NCBI RefSeq assembly: GCF_910585425.1 | Contig: NZ_CAJUCP010000024.1 | Span: 12,648-76,647, forward strand | Source: an uncultured Acetatifactor sp. | GTDB lineage: Bacteria > Bacillota > Clostridia > Lachnospirales > Lachnospiraceae | Length of the DNA stretch: 64,000 bases | Reading direction: 5' to 3' | Shown: positions 8,570 through 17,383 of the stretch, one piece after another | Layout: every line of letters starts with the position of its first letter | How positions within the stretch are numbered: position 1 is the first letter of the stretch | Notes under the pieces: model-generated | Told to the model about the DNA's origin: nothing | Seen by the model: only the letters and a program-made list of their open reading frames with translations | The model's database searches: none | Made by a program: the position numbers and the translations under genes

Positions 8570-9298
8570 ATGGGAAATTATCAAGCAGAGATCGACGAAC
8601 TGAAGAGAATCGTGGAAAAATACAGCAATATCGTATTCTTCGGCGGCGCGGGGGTGTCCACGGAGAGCGGGATTCCGGATTTCCGCAGCGTGGACGGGCT
8701 CTACCACCAGCAGTACGACTATCCCCCGGAGACCATCCTGAGCCACACCTTCTACCGCAGGAAGCCGAAGGAGTTCTTCCGCTTCTACCGCAACAAGATG
8801 CTCTTCCTGGACGCAAAGCCCAATGCCGCCCATGTGAAGCTGGCCGAGCTGGAGGCCCGGGGGAAGCTGAAGGCCGTGATCACCCAGAACATCGACGGGC
8901 TCCACCAGGCCGCCGGGAGCAGGACGGTGCTGGAGCTCCACGGCTCGGTGCTGCGCAATTACTGTGAGAAGTGCGGGCAGTTCCATGACGTGCAGTATAT
9001 ACTGGACAGCGCGGACGTGCCCAAATGCGGGAAATGCGGCGGCTCCGTGAAGCCGGACGTGGTGCTCTATGAGGAGGGGCTGGACTCCCGGACCATGACG
9101 GACGCCATGCGCTTCATCCATGACGCCCAGGTACTGATCATCGGCGGCACTTCCCTGGCGGTGTACCCGGCGGCGGGGCTGATCGATTACTTCAAAGGCG
9201 ACAAGCTTGTAGTCATCAATAAGGCCCCCACCCCCAGGGATGCCCATGCGGACCTGCTGATACAGGGGCCTATCGGGGAAGTGTTCTCGCAGCTATGA
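8570..9298 (+). CDS. NAD-dependent protein deacylase, Sir2 family
   Basis: Removes acyl groups from lysines using NAD. The 242 residues have all sirtuin motifs: GGAGVSTESGIPDFRS (NAD site, about 24-39), TQNIDGLHQAAGS, ELHGSVL with the catalytic His, a zinc knuckle of two CxxC pairs (CEKCGQ and CGKCGG), and the C-terminal GGTSLAVYPAAGL and INK segments. It is a stand-alone gene with its own promoter, between the divergent YdcF gene and a converging glycan operon. Nothing in the sequence indicates the target protein. Confidence 0.96.
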   Translation: MGNYQAEIDELKRIVEKYSNIVFFGGAGVSTESGIPDFRSVDGLYHQQYDYPPETILSHTFYRRKPKEFFRFYRNKMLFLDAKPNAAHVKLAELEARGKLKAVITQNIDGLHQAAGSRTVLELHGSVLRNYCEKCGQFHDVQYILDSADVPKCGKCGGSVKPDVVLYEEGLDSRTMTDAMRFIHDAQVLIIGGTSLAVYPAAGLIDYFKGDKLVVINKAPTPRDAHADLLIQGPIGEVFSQL

Positions 9299-9395
9299 CC
9301 GCTTTCCCGGGCGCAGGCGCAGCCCCGGCGGCATCCCCCCTGGCGGAAGCAATGGCCTCTGTTTTGCTCTCATGAGCAGGCATTTTACTGTCCCG

Positions 9396-9430
9396 AAATC
9401 CTGCCGCATCACATTGCCGCGGCAGGATTT
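9396..9430. terminator. Hairpin between convergent sirtuin gene and glycan operon
   Basis: A perfect 12-base stem AAATCCTGCCGC (9396-9407) / GCGGCAGGATTT (9419-9430). It lies in the 188-base gap between converging genes and probably ends transcription from both sides, although T runs are short. Nothing else was seen in 9299-9486. Confidence 0.6.
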
Positions 9431-9486
9431 CCCTCTCATGGCATCAGCCCCATCAGCGCACCCTGCCCCATTCCGCAGGACGTCCC

Positions 9487-11175
9487 TCAGGCCTTTTCTC
9501 CTCCCGCATAAAGGCAGCTCACCTTGTCCCGGATCCGTATCTCCCTGTCAAAAGGGGTGTAGGCGGTCAGGTACAAAGTAGCGGCCCCGGGCGTCTTCTC
9601 CTCGCTGTCCTCCTTGCCCTCGGTGAAATGATGCTCCCCGAAGCAGGGCCCTATCACCAACGCGTCCCTGCCGTTGCCCACCTCCGTGGAGCCCTGTTTT
9701 ACCACGATGGCCTCGCTGCCTGTCAGAGGCAGGTCCACATAATCATTGGTCAGAAAATCCACGCCGGAGAAAGCAAGCTCGATCCTCCAGGGGGCTCCCT
9801 CCACTCCGGAGGTCCTCACCCTTACGTCCAGCCCGTTCTCCGCTTCCTTCACCCACACATCCACCCGCATGTCAGGCCCCAGCCTCCTGTCCCGGGATGC
9901 ATTGTCCATCTTCCACCAGTCGCTGGTGGAGGGCTTCTCGGCAAAGGGCAGATAATACCAGCCCTCCATGGTCTGGCCGAGATGGTACGCACCCTCGGAC
10001 ACCCGCTCCATCTCCCGGCCCTTGAAAGCTCTGTGCTCACAGAAGCTTCCCGCCACTTTCATCTCCAGCTTCATGCTGCCGTTGTGAAGATACAGGAAGT
10101 TCGATTTTCCGTTCATCACCGTGTAGGTGAACCGCCCCTGCTGCCCTCTGGCGATGCCGGACTCCCGATAGAAGCTCCTGAAGTCGGGGCGGCGGAAGCT
10201 CCCCGCCACCTCCAGCTTCCGGTATTCCGGATGGAGCATGAACCAGATCAGACAGTCGGGAGAGGCAATCCCCCGCCTGTCCACAATCTCAAAAATGGTA
10301 TTGCACATCTGCAGGAATTCCGGGATGCCATACTTCATGCCCATTTTCAGGTATTCCATGTAATAATCCCCGGGGTAGACCAGTCTGTCCCTGTCGAACC
10401 GGGTGGAGTTGGCCGTGAAGATACTGTCGTCCGGCTCCCAGTAGGTCAGCATCATCCGCAGATTGCGGACGGCATTTCGCTCATAGGATTCATCGCCCGT
10501 AGCCTCGGTGAGCATGATCATGGCGTCATTGTTGATCCGGTTGTAATTTCCCGCCGACTTCTCCGCGAACTCTCCGTCCTCATTGCAGTCAATGCCTTCG
10601 TTCAGGTATGTGTACGCCGCCTCCTCCATCTCCCTGCTGCCGAACAGCCCGCCGCAGCTCATCAGCACGGAGGCGATGGCCCAGCGGTGGTTGGGCGTAT
10701 GGAATCCGCCCTCCAGAAGGCCGTGGGCCCCCCGGCGCAGGATGGGTTCCATCTTTTCCAGGACGCCGCGCTCTTTGGCCGTGAGCGCCGCCCCGATCCG
10801 CCCCTCCTTCCTGCCTCTCAGATACTGATACACGGGCAGCAGCTTCTTGATGCAGAAAGCCGTATCCGGCGCGGAAAAGAAATTGCAGGTTATGTAGTCG
10901 AATAATCCGTTCTCATGCTGTACCCGGTCCACATAGCCAAGCCCTGTCATGATCCTGTCAAGGACTCTCCCGTCCCGGTAGAAGCAGCTCTCCTCATTGC
11001 AGTAAGCCGCCACCATGCCCGCGATCCTGTAGATGGCGAACTTCGCCTGGACGATTCCCCCGGCGTCCGCAAAGCCCCCGTACCTTGGGCTCTCCCGATC
11101 CAGAACCTGAATCTGCAGGGATTTCACCACCCTGTCCCGGGTATCCAGGAGCATCTTCTGATAATGCCTCTCCAT
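9487..11175 (-). CDS. Unassigned (alpha/alpha)-toroid-like protein, possible polysaccharide lyase
   Basis: I cannot place this 562-residue protein in a numbered family. There is no signal peptide, so it is probably cytoplasmic. The N-terminal 330 residues look helical and carry TPNHRW at about 160 and SAGNYNRINND at about 207, a layout reminiscent of heparinase II/III-type or other toroid lyases. The C-terminal 220 residues look beta-rich (MNGKSNFLYLHNGSMKLEMK, GWYYLPFAE, DVWVKEAENG). AGGAGG lies 5 bases before the ATG. It is the last gene of an operon with a GH105-containing fusion that would process unsaturated uronyl sugars, the product of a lyase, so a lyase role is attractive but inferred. 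A hydrolase is equally possible. Confidence 0.5.
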   Translation of the reverse strand: MERHYQKMLLDTRDRVVKSLQIQVLDRESPRYGGFADAGGIVQAKFAIYRIAGMVAAYCNEESCFYRDGRVLDRIMTGLGYVDRVQHENGLFDYITCNFFSAPDTAFCIKKLLPVYQYLRGRKEGRIGAALTAKERGVLEKMEPILRRGAHGLLEGGFHTPNHRWAIASVLMSCGGLFGSREMEEAAYTYLNEGIDCNEDGEFAEKSAGNYNRINNDAMIMLTEATGDESYERNAVRNLRMMLTYWEPDDSIFTANSTRFDRDRLVYPGDYYMEYLKMGMKYGIPEFLQMCNTIFEIVDRRGIASPDCLIWFMLHPEYRKLEVAGSFRRPDFRSFYRESGIARGQQGRFTYTVMNGKSNFLYLHNGSMKLEMKVAGSFCEHRAFKGREMERVSEGAYHLGQTMEGWYYLPFAEKPSTSDWWKMDNASRDRRLGPDMRVDVWVKEAENGLDVRVRTSGVEGAPWRIELAFSGVDFLTNDYVDLPLTGSEAIVVKQGSTEVGNGRDALVIGPCFGEHHFTEGKEDSEEKTPGAATLYLTAYTPFDREIRIRDKVSCLYAGGEKA

Positions 11176-11292
11176 ACACGCCTCCTATACTCCCATGCAG
11201 CCAGCCGCACCACCATACCTAAAAGTCTGGGAGTTTAGGTGCCAGAATGGCGCAGGGACTTACAAATTATACTGCGCACCAGTTAAATTCCG

Positions 11293-11355
11293 ACTGCAGA
11301 CCGCCAGCCAGGTACTTTCCCGTGGGCACCACTGTAAATCCTGGCGGTCTGCAGT
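11293..11355. repeat. Long inverted repeat between two glycan genes
   Basis: A perfect 15-base inverted repeat, ACTGCAGACCGCCAG (11293-11307) with CTGGCGGTCTGCAGT (11341-11355). The 33-base loop contains a second small stem GTGG/CCAC. It occupies the 201-base gap between the HAD-GH105 gene and the downstream toroid-like gene. There is no T run, so it is not a classical terminator. It could be an RNA stabiliser that sets relative expression, or a repetitive palindromic element. Confidence 0.7.
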
Positions 11356-11376
11356 ATAAGATGACTTCGCGCCCTG

Positions 11377-12999
11377 TCAGAGCATCGTTCTGTATTCCAT
11401 CAAAAACAGGATCGCCAGCGCCTGGCCGTAGGGCATGGGCCTGAGCTCAATCTCCTTGTAGAAATCCCTGGAAATACGCCCCATAGGAGTTCCGTAGGAG
11501 ACCTGGTTCACCACGCCGTCCTCGGATATGTAGTCCAAAATCGGATCCGCCGCTCTCAACGCCATCTCCAGGCAGCTTTTATCCGCCAGGCCGTCTTTCA
11601 CGGCTTTCAGTATGCCGTAGGCGAATCCGCAGGTGGCGCTGGCCTCCACATAGGAATCCCCGTCGTCCACCAGGGTATGCCACATGCCGTCCGGAGCCTG
11701 GTATTTTTTCAGACTGCGGATCTGCGCCCGCAGCGTGTTCACAAGCATCCTCTTCACCGGCCCGCTGCAGGCGTGGATGGCCAGGAATTCGGGTATGGCC
11801 ATGGTAATCCAGCAATTCCCCCGGCCCCAGAAGGCCCCGGCGAAATTGTTCCTCTCCTTGAAGCTCCAGCCATGATACCACAATCCCGTAGTCTTATCGC
11901 AGAGATATTTGTCATGGAGCAGGAACTGATATTCGGCCTCCTCCTTCATCCTCCCGTCATCCAGGATCCGTCCCATGTTGGCCAGGAAAAGCACCGTCAT
12001 GTACAGCGTGTCGTCCCAGAGCTCCTGCTCGTTGACGCTGTCCGAGGTCCTGTGCTGGAATCCGCCCTCCTCTGTCCGGGGAAAACGTTCCATGATCTCC
12101 TCCGCCGCATCGATACAGGGCCTCAGATACTTTTCCTCCCCTGTGTACTCCGCCAGGAAGGACATGGTCAGATAGGGCGCCGCCGTATTCACGTTCAGAG
12201 CCGGAAATCCCATGTCGATCTGCCTGTCATAGTATTTTTTCAGGATATCCAGATATTTTTCGTTTTTCTCATAGCAGAAAAGCTTCCACAGCCCGAACAG
12301 CCCCACCCCCTGGGTCCACTCCCAGTACCGGTATCTGGCGATGTCGTCCCCCGCCAGATTGTGGCTCTCCATGTTCTTCAGGAAAGCGTCGTCCGTCTCG
12401 TACAATATGCGGGAAAAAGCGTCCGCCATTTTTTCGATCTTGGCATTCACCCGCAGGATCCGCTCTTTCTTTTCCCCGCATTTCTCCTCCAGCTTTTCCA
12501 GGAGGGCCTTGAGCTCCTTCGGCGTCTTCACGGTATAGTCCGGCTGCCAGTCAGGCTCCTCCACAGTGTGGAAATATCTGGGCGACCAGTCCAGCCATAC
12601 GGAGGTGATCCCGTAGCGGTTTGCCCCGGCGATGTCTTTCTTCAGGTTGTTCCCGATCATCACGATGAAAGGCTTGTCCGCCTCCGTCAGCCTCATCTTC
12701 TCCATGGCGGTGTCGAACATGGATCGGGCGGGCTTCTCCTCCCCCACCACCTCTGAGACGATCCATTCCTCAAAGCAGTATCCCAGGCCGTTTTCCCGGT
12801 ACACATTCCGGAAGGATTCCCACTCGCCGTCCGCCACAAGGGCAATGCGGTATCCCTCCTCCTTCAGCTCTCTGATCACTTCTCCCGCGCCGGGGATGAA
12901 AGCCGCTTTGGTGACAATCCCCCGATCGTCGTAGACCTGTGTGCTCTCGTCGATGATGGTGTCTCCGCTGTCCGTAAAAATGATTAGATTTTTCTTCAT
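11377..12999 (-). CDS. HAD-like domain fused to GH105 unsaturated glucuronyl hydrolase
   Basis: A 540-residue two-domain protein. Residues 1-170 form a HAD fold with motif I TDSGDT, a lysine in EEKPARSMF and motif IV GNNLKKDIAGA. Residues 185-540 form a GH88/GH105 toroid: WEWTQGVGLFGLW, NEQELWDDTLYM (catalytic-type Asp) and FWGRGNCWITMAIPEFL. GH105 enzymes hydrate and so cleave unsaturated galacturonyl or glucuronyl residues from lyase-made oligosaccharides. No signal peptide is seen, so the substrate must be imported. In the HAD part the acid normally two residues after the nucleophile is Gly, and the motif II Ser/Thr is Ala (ALVADG), so phosphatase activity is doubtful. GGAGGGAGT precedes the ATG. 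The fusion itself is unusual. Confidence 0.85.
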   Translation of the reverse strand: MKKNLIIFTDSGDTIIDESTQVYDDRGIVTKAAFIPGAGEVIRELKEEGYRIALVADGEWESFRNVYRENGLGYCFEEWIVSEVVGEEKPARSMFDTAMEKMRLTEADKPFIVMIGNNLKKDIAGANRYGITSVWLDWSPRYFHTVEEPDWQPDYTVKTPKELKALLEKLEEKCGEKKERILRVNAKIEKMADAFSRILYETDDAFLKNMESHNLAGDDIARYRYWEWTQGVGLFGLWKLFCYEKNEKYLDILKKYYDRQIDMGFPALNVNTAAPYLTMSFLAEYTGEEKYLRPCIDAAEEIMERFPRTEEGGFQHRTSDSVNEQELWDDTLYMTVLFLANMGRILDDGRMKEEAEYQFLLHDKYLCDKTTGLWYHGWSFKERNNFAGAFWGRGNCWITMAIPEFLAIHACSGPVKRMLVNTLRAQIRSLKKYQAPDGMWHTLVDDGDSYVEASATCGFAYGILKAVKDGLADKSCLEMALRAADPILDYISEDGVVNQVSYGTPMGRISRDFYKEIELRPMPYGQALAILFLMEYRTML

Positions 13000-13130
13000 A
13001 CTCCCTCCATCCGGCCAACATCAAAGGATATCAAATCCGTAAAGTCCCAGGCTTATCAAATCCTGCTTTATCCTCATAACAGTATTTTTCAGTTCTGGAT
13101 TTTCGCGCATCCGATGTACCATGTCTGGTT

Positions 13131-14237
13131 TCAATCCAGAATCCCCGATACCGGCATGTTCCGCATGGCCTCTCTCCTCTGGTACGGCGACTTCAGCTCC
13201 ACGAGGCGTCCCTCCCTGCCGCTCTTCTCAAAGGCAGTGAGAATCTCCAGCACATGGAGGGTCTGCTGCACGTCCGCCCGGGGAGTGCGGCCCTTCCGCA
13301 GGGCCTTGGCCATGTCCGCCACCCCCAGGCCTCTGCTGTTCTCCTTGTAATCGTACAGGAGGGGCATCTCCCTGAAGCTCCCGTCCTCAGGCCTAAGGAG
13401 CGAGACGCTTCCGCCGAAGCCGTTGGGGTCGGGCACACGCAGGGTCCCCCTGGTGCCATAGATTTCCAGGAAGGCCTGTCTGTCGTAGTATACGTCAAAT
13501 GTAGTCACCACTGTGGCGATGGCTCCGTTCTGGAATTTCATCAGGCCTGTGGTGTGGGTGGGCACCTCCACGTCCACCACCGTGCCCTGTTTGGGCTTGC
13601 TGGTGATGATCCGCTGGGGGAAGGCCGTCCCCGTCATGCCGCTGATGCTCTGCACCCGTCCGATCAGGTTCACCAGAGCCGTCATGTAGTAAGGCCCCAT
13701 GTCCATCATGGGCCCGCCGCCGCACTGATAATAGAATTCCGGCGCGGGATGCCAGCTCTCATGCCCGTGGCACACCATCTTCGCCTCCGCTCCGATCACG
13801 TCCCCTATCATCCCGTCGTCGATGAGCCTCCTGCAGGTCTGTATCCCCGCCCCCAGGAAGGTGTCCGGCGCGCCGCCCAGCAAAAGCCCGCGCTCCCCGG
13901 CCAGGGCCGCAAGCTCCGCGCCCTCCTCGTAGGTGGCGGCCAGGGGCTTTTCGCTGTACACATGCTTGCCCGCCAGCAGCGCTGCCTTGGTGGTGGCGTA
14001 ATGCTCGTTGGGGCGGGTAAGGTTCAGGACGATCTCAATCTCCCGGTCCCCCAGCAGCTCCTCCATGGTGTCGTACACTCTGGGAATCTTGTACTTCTCA
14101 CCGGCCTCCCGGGCCTTCTCCCGGAACAGGTCGCAGACCGCCCACACTTCTACCTCCTGGAACAGCTCCGTCAGGTTCTGGAAATAGATTCCGCTGATCG
14201 CCCCGGCTCCCAGCACGCCTATCTTTACTTTTTCCAT
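13131..14237 (-). CDS. Gfo/Idh/MocA family oxidoreductase
   Basis: NAD(P)-dependent sugar or inositol-type dehydrogenase of 368 residues. The N-terminal Rossmann fold starts IGVLGAGAISGIYF. The catalytic EKPL motif lies at about residue 96. The C-terminal domain has GGGPMMDMGPYYMTALVNLIG at about 175 and the usual substrate-pocket beta sheet. It begins 14 bases after the ThuA-like gene ends, with a GAGGAGG site. ThuA and Gfo/Idh proteins are frequent partners in pathways that oxidise sugars to 3-keto intermediates, and here they share an operon with GH105. The specific substrate cannot be read from the sequence. Confidence 0.93.
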   Translation of the reverse strand: MEKVKIGVLGAGAISGIYFQNLTELFQEVEVWAVCDLFREKAREAGEKYKIPRVYDTMEELLGDREIEIVLNLTRPNEHYATTKAALLAGKHVYSEKPLAATYEEGAELAALAGERGLLLGGAPDTFLGAGIQTCRRLIDDGMIGDVIGAEAKMVCHGHESWHPAPEFYYQCGGGPMMDMGPYYMTALVNLIGRVQSISGMTGTAFPQRIITSKPKQGTVVDVEVPTHTTGLMKFQNGAIATVVTTFDVYYDRQAFLEIYGTRGTLRVPDPNGFGGSVSLLRPEDGSFREMPLLYDYKENSRGLGVADMAKALRKGRTPRADVQQTLHVLEILTAFEKSGREGRLVELKSPYQRREAMRNMPVSGILD

Positions 14238-14251
14238 GCCTCATCGCCTCC

Positions 14252-14983
14252 TCAATACATTTTCGCCCTGCTCTCGAACCGCTCTGTGGTCAGCCCATGC
14301 TCCAGCGCGTAGGCCTTCCCCTCCGCCGCCCAGACAAGCCCCCGCTCCATCAGGAGCCCAGCCTCCGGGAACTTCTCGAACACATCGTCATGATGTCCCA
14401 GGGAGCAGTAGAACACCCTGCCGTTGCCCCAGAACTTGGTCCAGGCCACCGGCATGTCCACCGCCCTGTTGGCGCTGTGGTAGTAGTCCACCACCGGGAA
14501 GCGGGTGCTGGCCAGCACCTCCACCGCCGGGTCCACATGGAGATAATAGTGCTCGCTGCACACATGGAAATCCTCTATCCCCTCCACGATGGGGCTGGAG
14601 CCTTTGCGGATGTTCACCGTGTAGTCGATCCCGTCCCCGCCCGGATGGCTGACCCACTGTCCCCCAGTCATGAATTGCCATTCCACATCCTGGCGGAAGG
14701 CATCGCACATGCCCCCGTGGCATCCCGCAAGGCCGCAGCCCGCCGCCACGGCCCGGCTGATGTTCCCGGTGTACTCCGGCTTGATCTCCCCCATAGTCCA
14801 GCAGGGCACGATCAGGTCCATCCCCATGAGTTTCTCCGCGTCCGCCAGCACCTCCTGGGTGTCATGCACCTCGCAGGCATATCCGTGCCTCTCCAGCATC
14901 CCCCGGAACCGCTCGGCCACCAACGCGGGCTCATGTCCGTCCCAGCCTCCCTGGAAAATCAATGCCTTCTTCCCTTTCTCCAT
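14252..14983 (-). CDS. ThuA-like protein
   Basis: 243 residues of the ThuA family (class I glutamine-amidotransferase-like fold), linked in rhizobia to trehalose and 3-keto-sugar metabolism. The translation starts MEKGKKALIFQGGWDGHEP and contains GCGLAGCHGGMCDAF, WVSHPGGDGIDYTV, FHVCSEHYYLHVDP and VFYCSLGHHDDVF, the family hallmarks with several conserved His residues. I chose the ATG at 14983, preceded by AAGGTGG. The open frame continues upstream but only with Arg/Gly-rich, non-conserved sequence. It is the first gene of the glycan operon and is divergent from the AraC regulator. Confidence 0.9.
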   Translation of the reverse strand: MEKGKKALIFQGGWDGHEPALVAERFRGMLERHGYACEVHDTQEVLADAEKLMGMDLIVPCWTMGEIKPEYTGNISRAVAAGCGLAGCHGGMCDAFRQDVEWQFMTGGQWVSHPGGDGIDYTVNIRKGSSPIVEGIEDFHVCSEHYYLHVDPAVEVLASTRFPVVDYYHSANRAVDMPVAWTKFWGNGRVFYCSLGHHDDVFEKFPEAGLLMERGLVWAAEGKAYALEHGLTTERFESRAKMY

Positions 14984-15089
14984 ATAACCACCTTGCCTTT
15001 CCGCGCCCCCGGACCGTCCTGTGCCTGAGGGCGCTCTTCCTCTCCGTCTGCCGCCTTTTTGGCGTTCCTTTTTTACAATCGGTACTTGC

Positions 15090-15108
15090 AGTATAGCAGG
15101 AATTCCTG
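15090..15108 (-). promoter_or_regulatory. Extended -10 promoter with overlapping palindrome, glycan operon
   Basis: On the minus strand an extended -10 box TGCTATACT lies directly below a perfect 12-base palindrome CAGGAATTCCTG (15097-15108). The site is about 110 bases before the ThuA ATG, in the 286-base gap shared with the divergent AraC-type gene. It is a plausible operator. Nothing else in 14984-15269 looks like a gene. Confidence 0.45.
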
Positions 15109-15269
15109 TAGAATGATTGTCAGAAAGCCAATAAAAGCAGTCACAGATTGCTATCCTGGTATTTTTCAGGCGGGACGCGGCGGCAGCGGGTACGGCTCTG
15201 CGGAATCTGCCCGGGCATCCCGGCTTTCGAATAGAGGAATCGGAAGCCATTGCCGGAAAGGAGCCTATC

Positions 15270-16076
15270 ATGCAGCCTTTTTATGAAGACAAACAGGACG
15301 AATTCCGCTGCACCCTCACCCGGGACATCACCTTTCCGGCCCATCTCCACAGCGCCGTGGAGCTGATCTATCTCCTGGAGGGCTCTTTGGAGGTCACCGT
15401 CCAAAACCGGACAAAGAGAATCCGGAAGGACGAGGCGGCCCTCATCTTTCCGGACATGGTGCACAGCTATCTCACCACGGATGCCTGCCTGGGCATCCTG
15501 TGCATCTTTTCCCCGGCCTACGCCAGGGATTATTATCATCTGTTCCGCAAGCAGCAGCCGGAATCCCCTTTCCTGTCCTCCGGCACGCGGAATCCCGATA
15601 TCCCACTGGCGTTTGGCCGGATGCTGCGCTACAGGGAGCTCTCCCTCTCCGTCAGCGCCGCCTGGCTGAACCTGATACTGGCTTTCCTGCTCTCCGACAC
15701 GGTCCTGCTCCCCAGGGACAGCACGGACAGCGCCGATGTGGGCTACCGGCTCATCTCCTATGTGTCCCAGCATTTCCAGGAGCCCCTTACCCTGGACAGC
15801 CTTGCCAGGGAGCTGCACTTCAATAAATACTACATCTCCAGAGTCTTCACCGCCAGGCTGCGCTGCGGCTTCTACGAGTACGTGAACCGCCTGCGGCTGG
15901 ACTATGCCGCCAGGCAGCTTCGGACCACGGACCAGCGCATCACCGCCATCTGGCAGGACGCGGGCTTCGAGAGCCAGAAGACCTTCAACCGCAACTTCCT
16001 GGCCTGCTACCATATGACGCCCTCCCGGTATCGCAAAACCCAGGCCCCCATCGGAGAGGTGTTCCCGCGATCATAG
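15270..16076 (+). CDS. AraC family transcriptional regulator
   Basis: 268 residues. The N-terminal cupin-like sensor domain (about 1-140) contains FPAHLHSAVELIYLLEGSLEV and IFPDMVHSY. The C-terminal pair of helix-turn-helix motifs (about 165-260) contains LTLDSLARELHFNKYYISRVF and ITAIWQDAGFESQKTFNRNF...PSRYRK, the standard AraC/XylS signature. GGAAAGGAG lies 8 bases before the ATG. It is divergent from the ThuA/Gfo-Idh/GH105 operon and ends 14 bases before the converging phosphoesterase gene, so local control of the glycan operon in response to a sugar is the obvious inference. Confidence 0.92.
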   Translation: MQPFYEDKQDEFRCTLTRDITFPAHLHSAVELIYLLEGSLEVTVQNRTKRIRKDEAALIFPDMVHSYLTTDACLGILCIFSPAYARDYYHLFRKQQPESPFLSSGTRNPDIPLAFGRMLRYRELSLSVSAAWLNLILAFLLSDTVLLPRDSTDSADVGYRLISYVSQHFQEPLTLDSLARELHFNKYYISRVFTARLRCGFYEYVNRLRLDYAARQLRTTDQRITAIWQDAGFESQKTFNRNFLACYHMTPSRYRKTQAPIGEVFPRS

Positions 16077-16090
16077 CCCACGGCCCGGCC

Positions 16091-17383
16091 TCAGTGCCAA
16101 GCTGTCGGGCCACCGATACCGCCTCCGGGTCCCTGCCCAAACCGCACCGTGATGGCGCAGATTTCGCTCCTGGTGCCCAGCCGCATGTCCGGGCCGAACA
16201 CGCCCACGCCGGAGGTGACGATGTTGTGCATATCGCCCTTGCGCAGATAGCCGCAGATATTCTCCCAGAAGAACCGGGCCGTCAGGTTCCCGGGGAAGGT
16301 CTGGCCGTCGTGGGTGTGGCCGCAGAGGTCGATGTCCACCCCGGCCTCCGCCAGCTCCGCAAGCTCCCTGGGCTGGTGGTCCATGACGATGACGGGTTTG
16401 CTCAGGTCCATCTCCCGCACGATTTCCTCCGGGGTCTTACGCACCCGGATGCCCCTGCCGGGCCTGCCGTAGTCCGGCCTGCCATAGAGGTAGAAAGCAT
16501 CCTCGATCAGCACGCCCTCCTCCCGCAGCAGCCGGATGCCTGCCTCCTCCAGGAAAGCGTCCATCCTGGGGTCGCTGGCCTTCTCCCCGGCGCTGGCAAA
16601 GGTGAAGCCTGCCAGCACCTTTTCTTTGATGTCGTGATTGCCATAGCAGGCGTAGACTCCGTACCTGCTGCGGATTCCGCCCAGGATTTCCGCCAGGGCC
16701 TCCGGATCCTCCAGGGCCTCGTACTCATTGTCGAAGATGTCCCCGGCCATGACTACAAGGTCGGCATCCTCCTCATTGATCAGGCTGACCATCTGCTCCA
16801 TGTGGCGGATTCCTATGCTGTATCCCAGGTGGAGATCCGCCACCAGCACGATTTTCAGCTCCTCTATCCCCGGGGCTTCCTTGTCCACGTACAGTTCATA
16901 TTCTGTCACCCTGATTCTGTCCGCGCTCACGATTCCCGCCAGGCTGCAGACGCAGATGCAGAGGATGCAGACCGCTCCGATGGCCATGTGGCCGCCCCGG
17001 GAGAACAGCAGCTCTATCCAGCGAGGCTTCGCCGGAAGCCTCCGGCAAGATTTTCCCGAAAGCTTCCGCCGGGATTCCTCCCGGAAGAAAAGCCGCTTCA
17101 GCGCCAGCCGAATCAAATCCGCTGCGGCAATCACCAGCAGGGCGTAGAGCAGCACCCCCAGCCAGGTATTGCTGAGCTGCTTGAGCAGCCGCTTGACGGG
17201 CGAGGGCTCCAGCAGGAACGCGGCCAGGATGCTGAAGGCCACGCACAGGTAGAAGACGCATATGGGGATTCGTATCCTTTTCTTTGCCAGGTAGGGCAGG
17301 CATCTCTCCAGCCAGGTCTGCAGCCGGTAGAATACATAGGCGCAGAGCAGCAGATAGAGCGGCGATAAGCAGACTGCTATCAT
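16091..17383 (-). CDS. Membrane-anchored metallophosphoesterase
   Basis: 430 residues. About four hydrophobic helices lie in the first 150 residues (LSPLYLLLCAYVFY, ICVFYLCVAFSILAAF, GVLLYALLVIAAADLI and one near 130-150). A calcineurin-like phosphoesterase domain follows with the full metal-ligand set: ADLHLGYS, MAGDIFDNE, CYGNHD, MDHQPRE and CGHTHDGQTF. The layout resembles the YkuE/YaeI group, some of which act on lipid A-like or phospholipid substrates; the target here is unknown. Its start codon overlaps the stop codon of the upstream DUF975/CmpB gene by 4 bases, so the two are translationally coupled. Confidence 0.92.
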   Translation of the reverse strand: MIAVCLSPLYLLLCAYVFYRLQTWLERCLPYLAKKRIRIPICVFYLCVAFSILAAFLLEPSPVKRLLKQLSNTWLGVLLYALLVIAAADLIRLALKRLFFREESRRKLSGKSCRRLPAKPRWIELLFSRGGHMAIGAVCILCICVCSLAGIVSADRIRVTEYELYVDKEAPGIEELKIVLVADLHLGYSIGIRHMEQMVSLINEEDADLVVMAGDIFDNEYEALEDPEALAEILGGIRSRYGVYACYGNHDIKEKVLAGFTFASAGEKASDPRMDAFLEEAGIRLLREEGVLIEDAFYLYGRPDYGRPGRGIRVRKTPEEIVREMDLSKPVIVMDHQPRELAELAEAGVDIDLCGHTHDGQTFPGNLTARFFWENICGYLRKGDMHNIVTSGVGVFGPDMRLGTRSEICAITVRFGQGPGGGIGGPTAWH

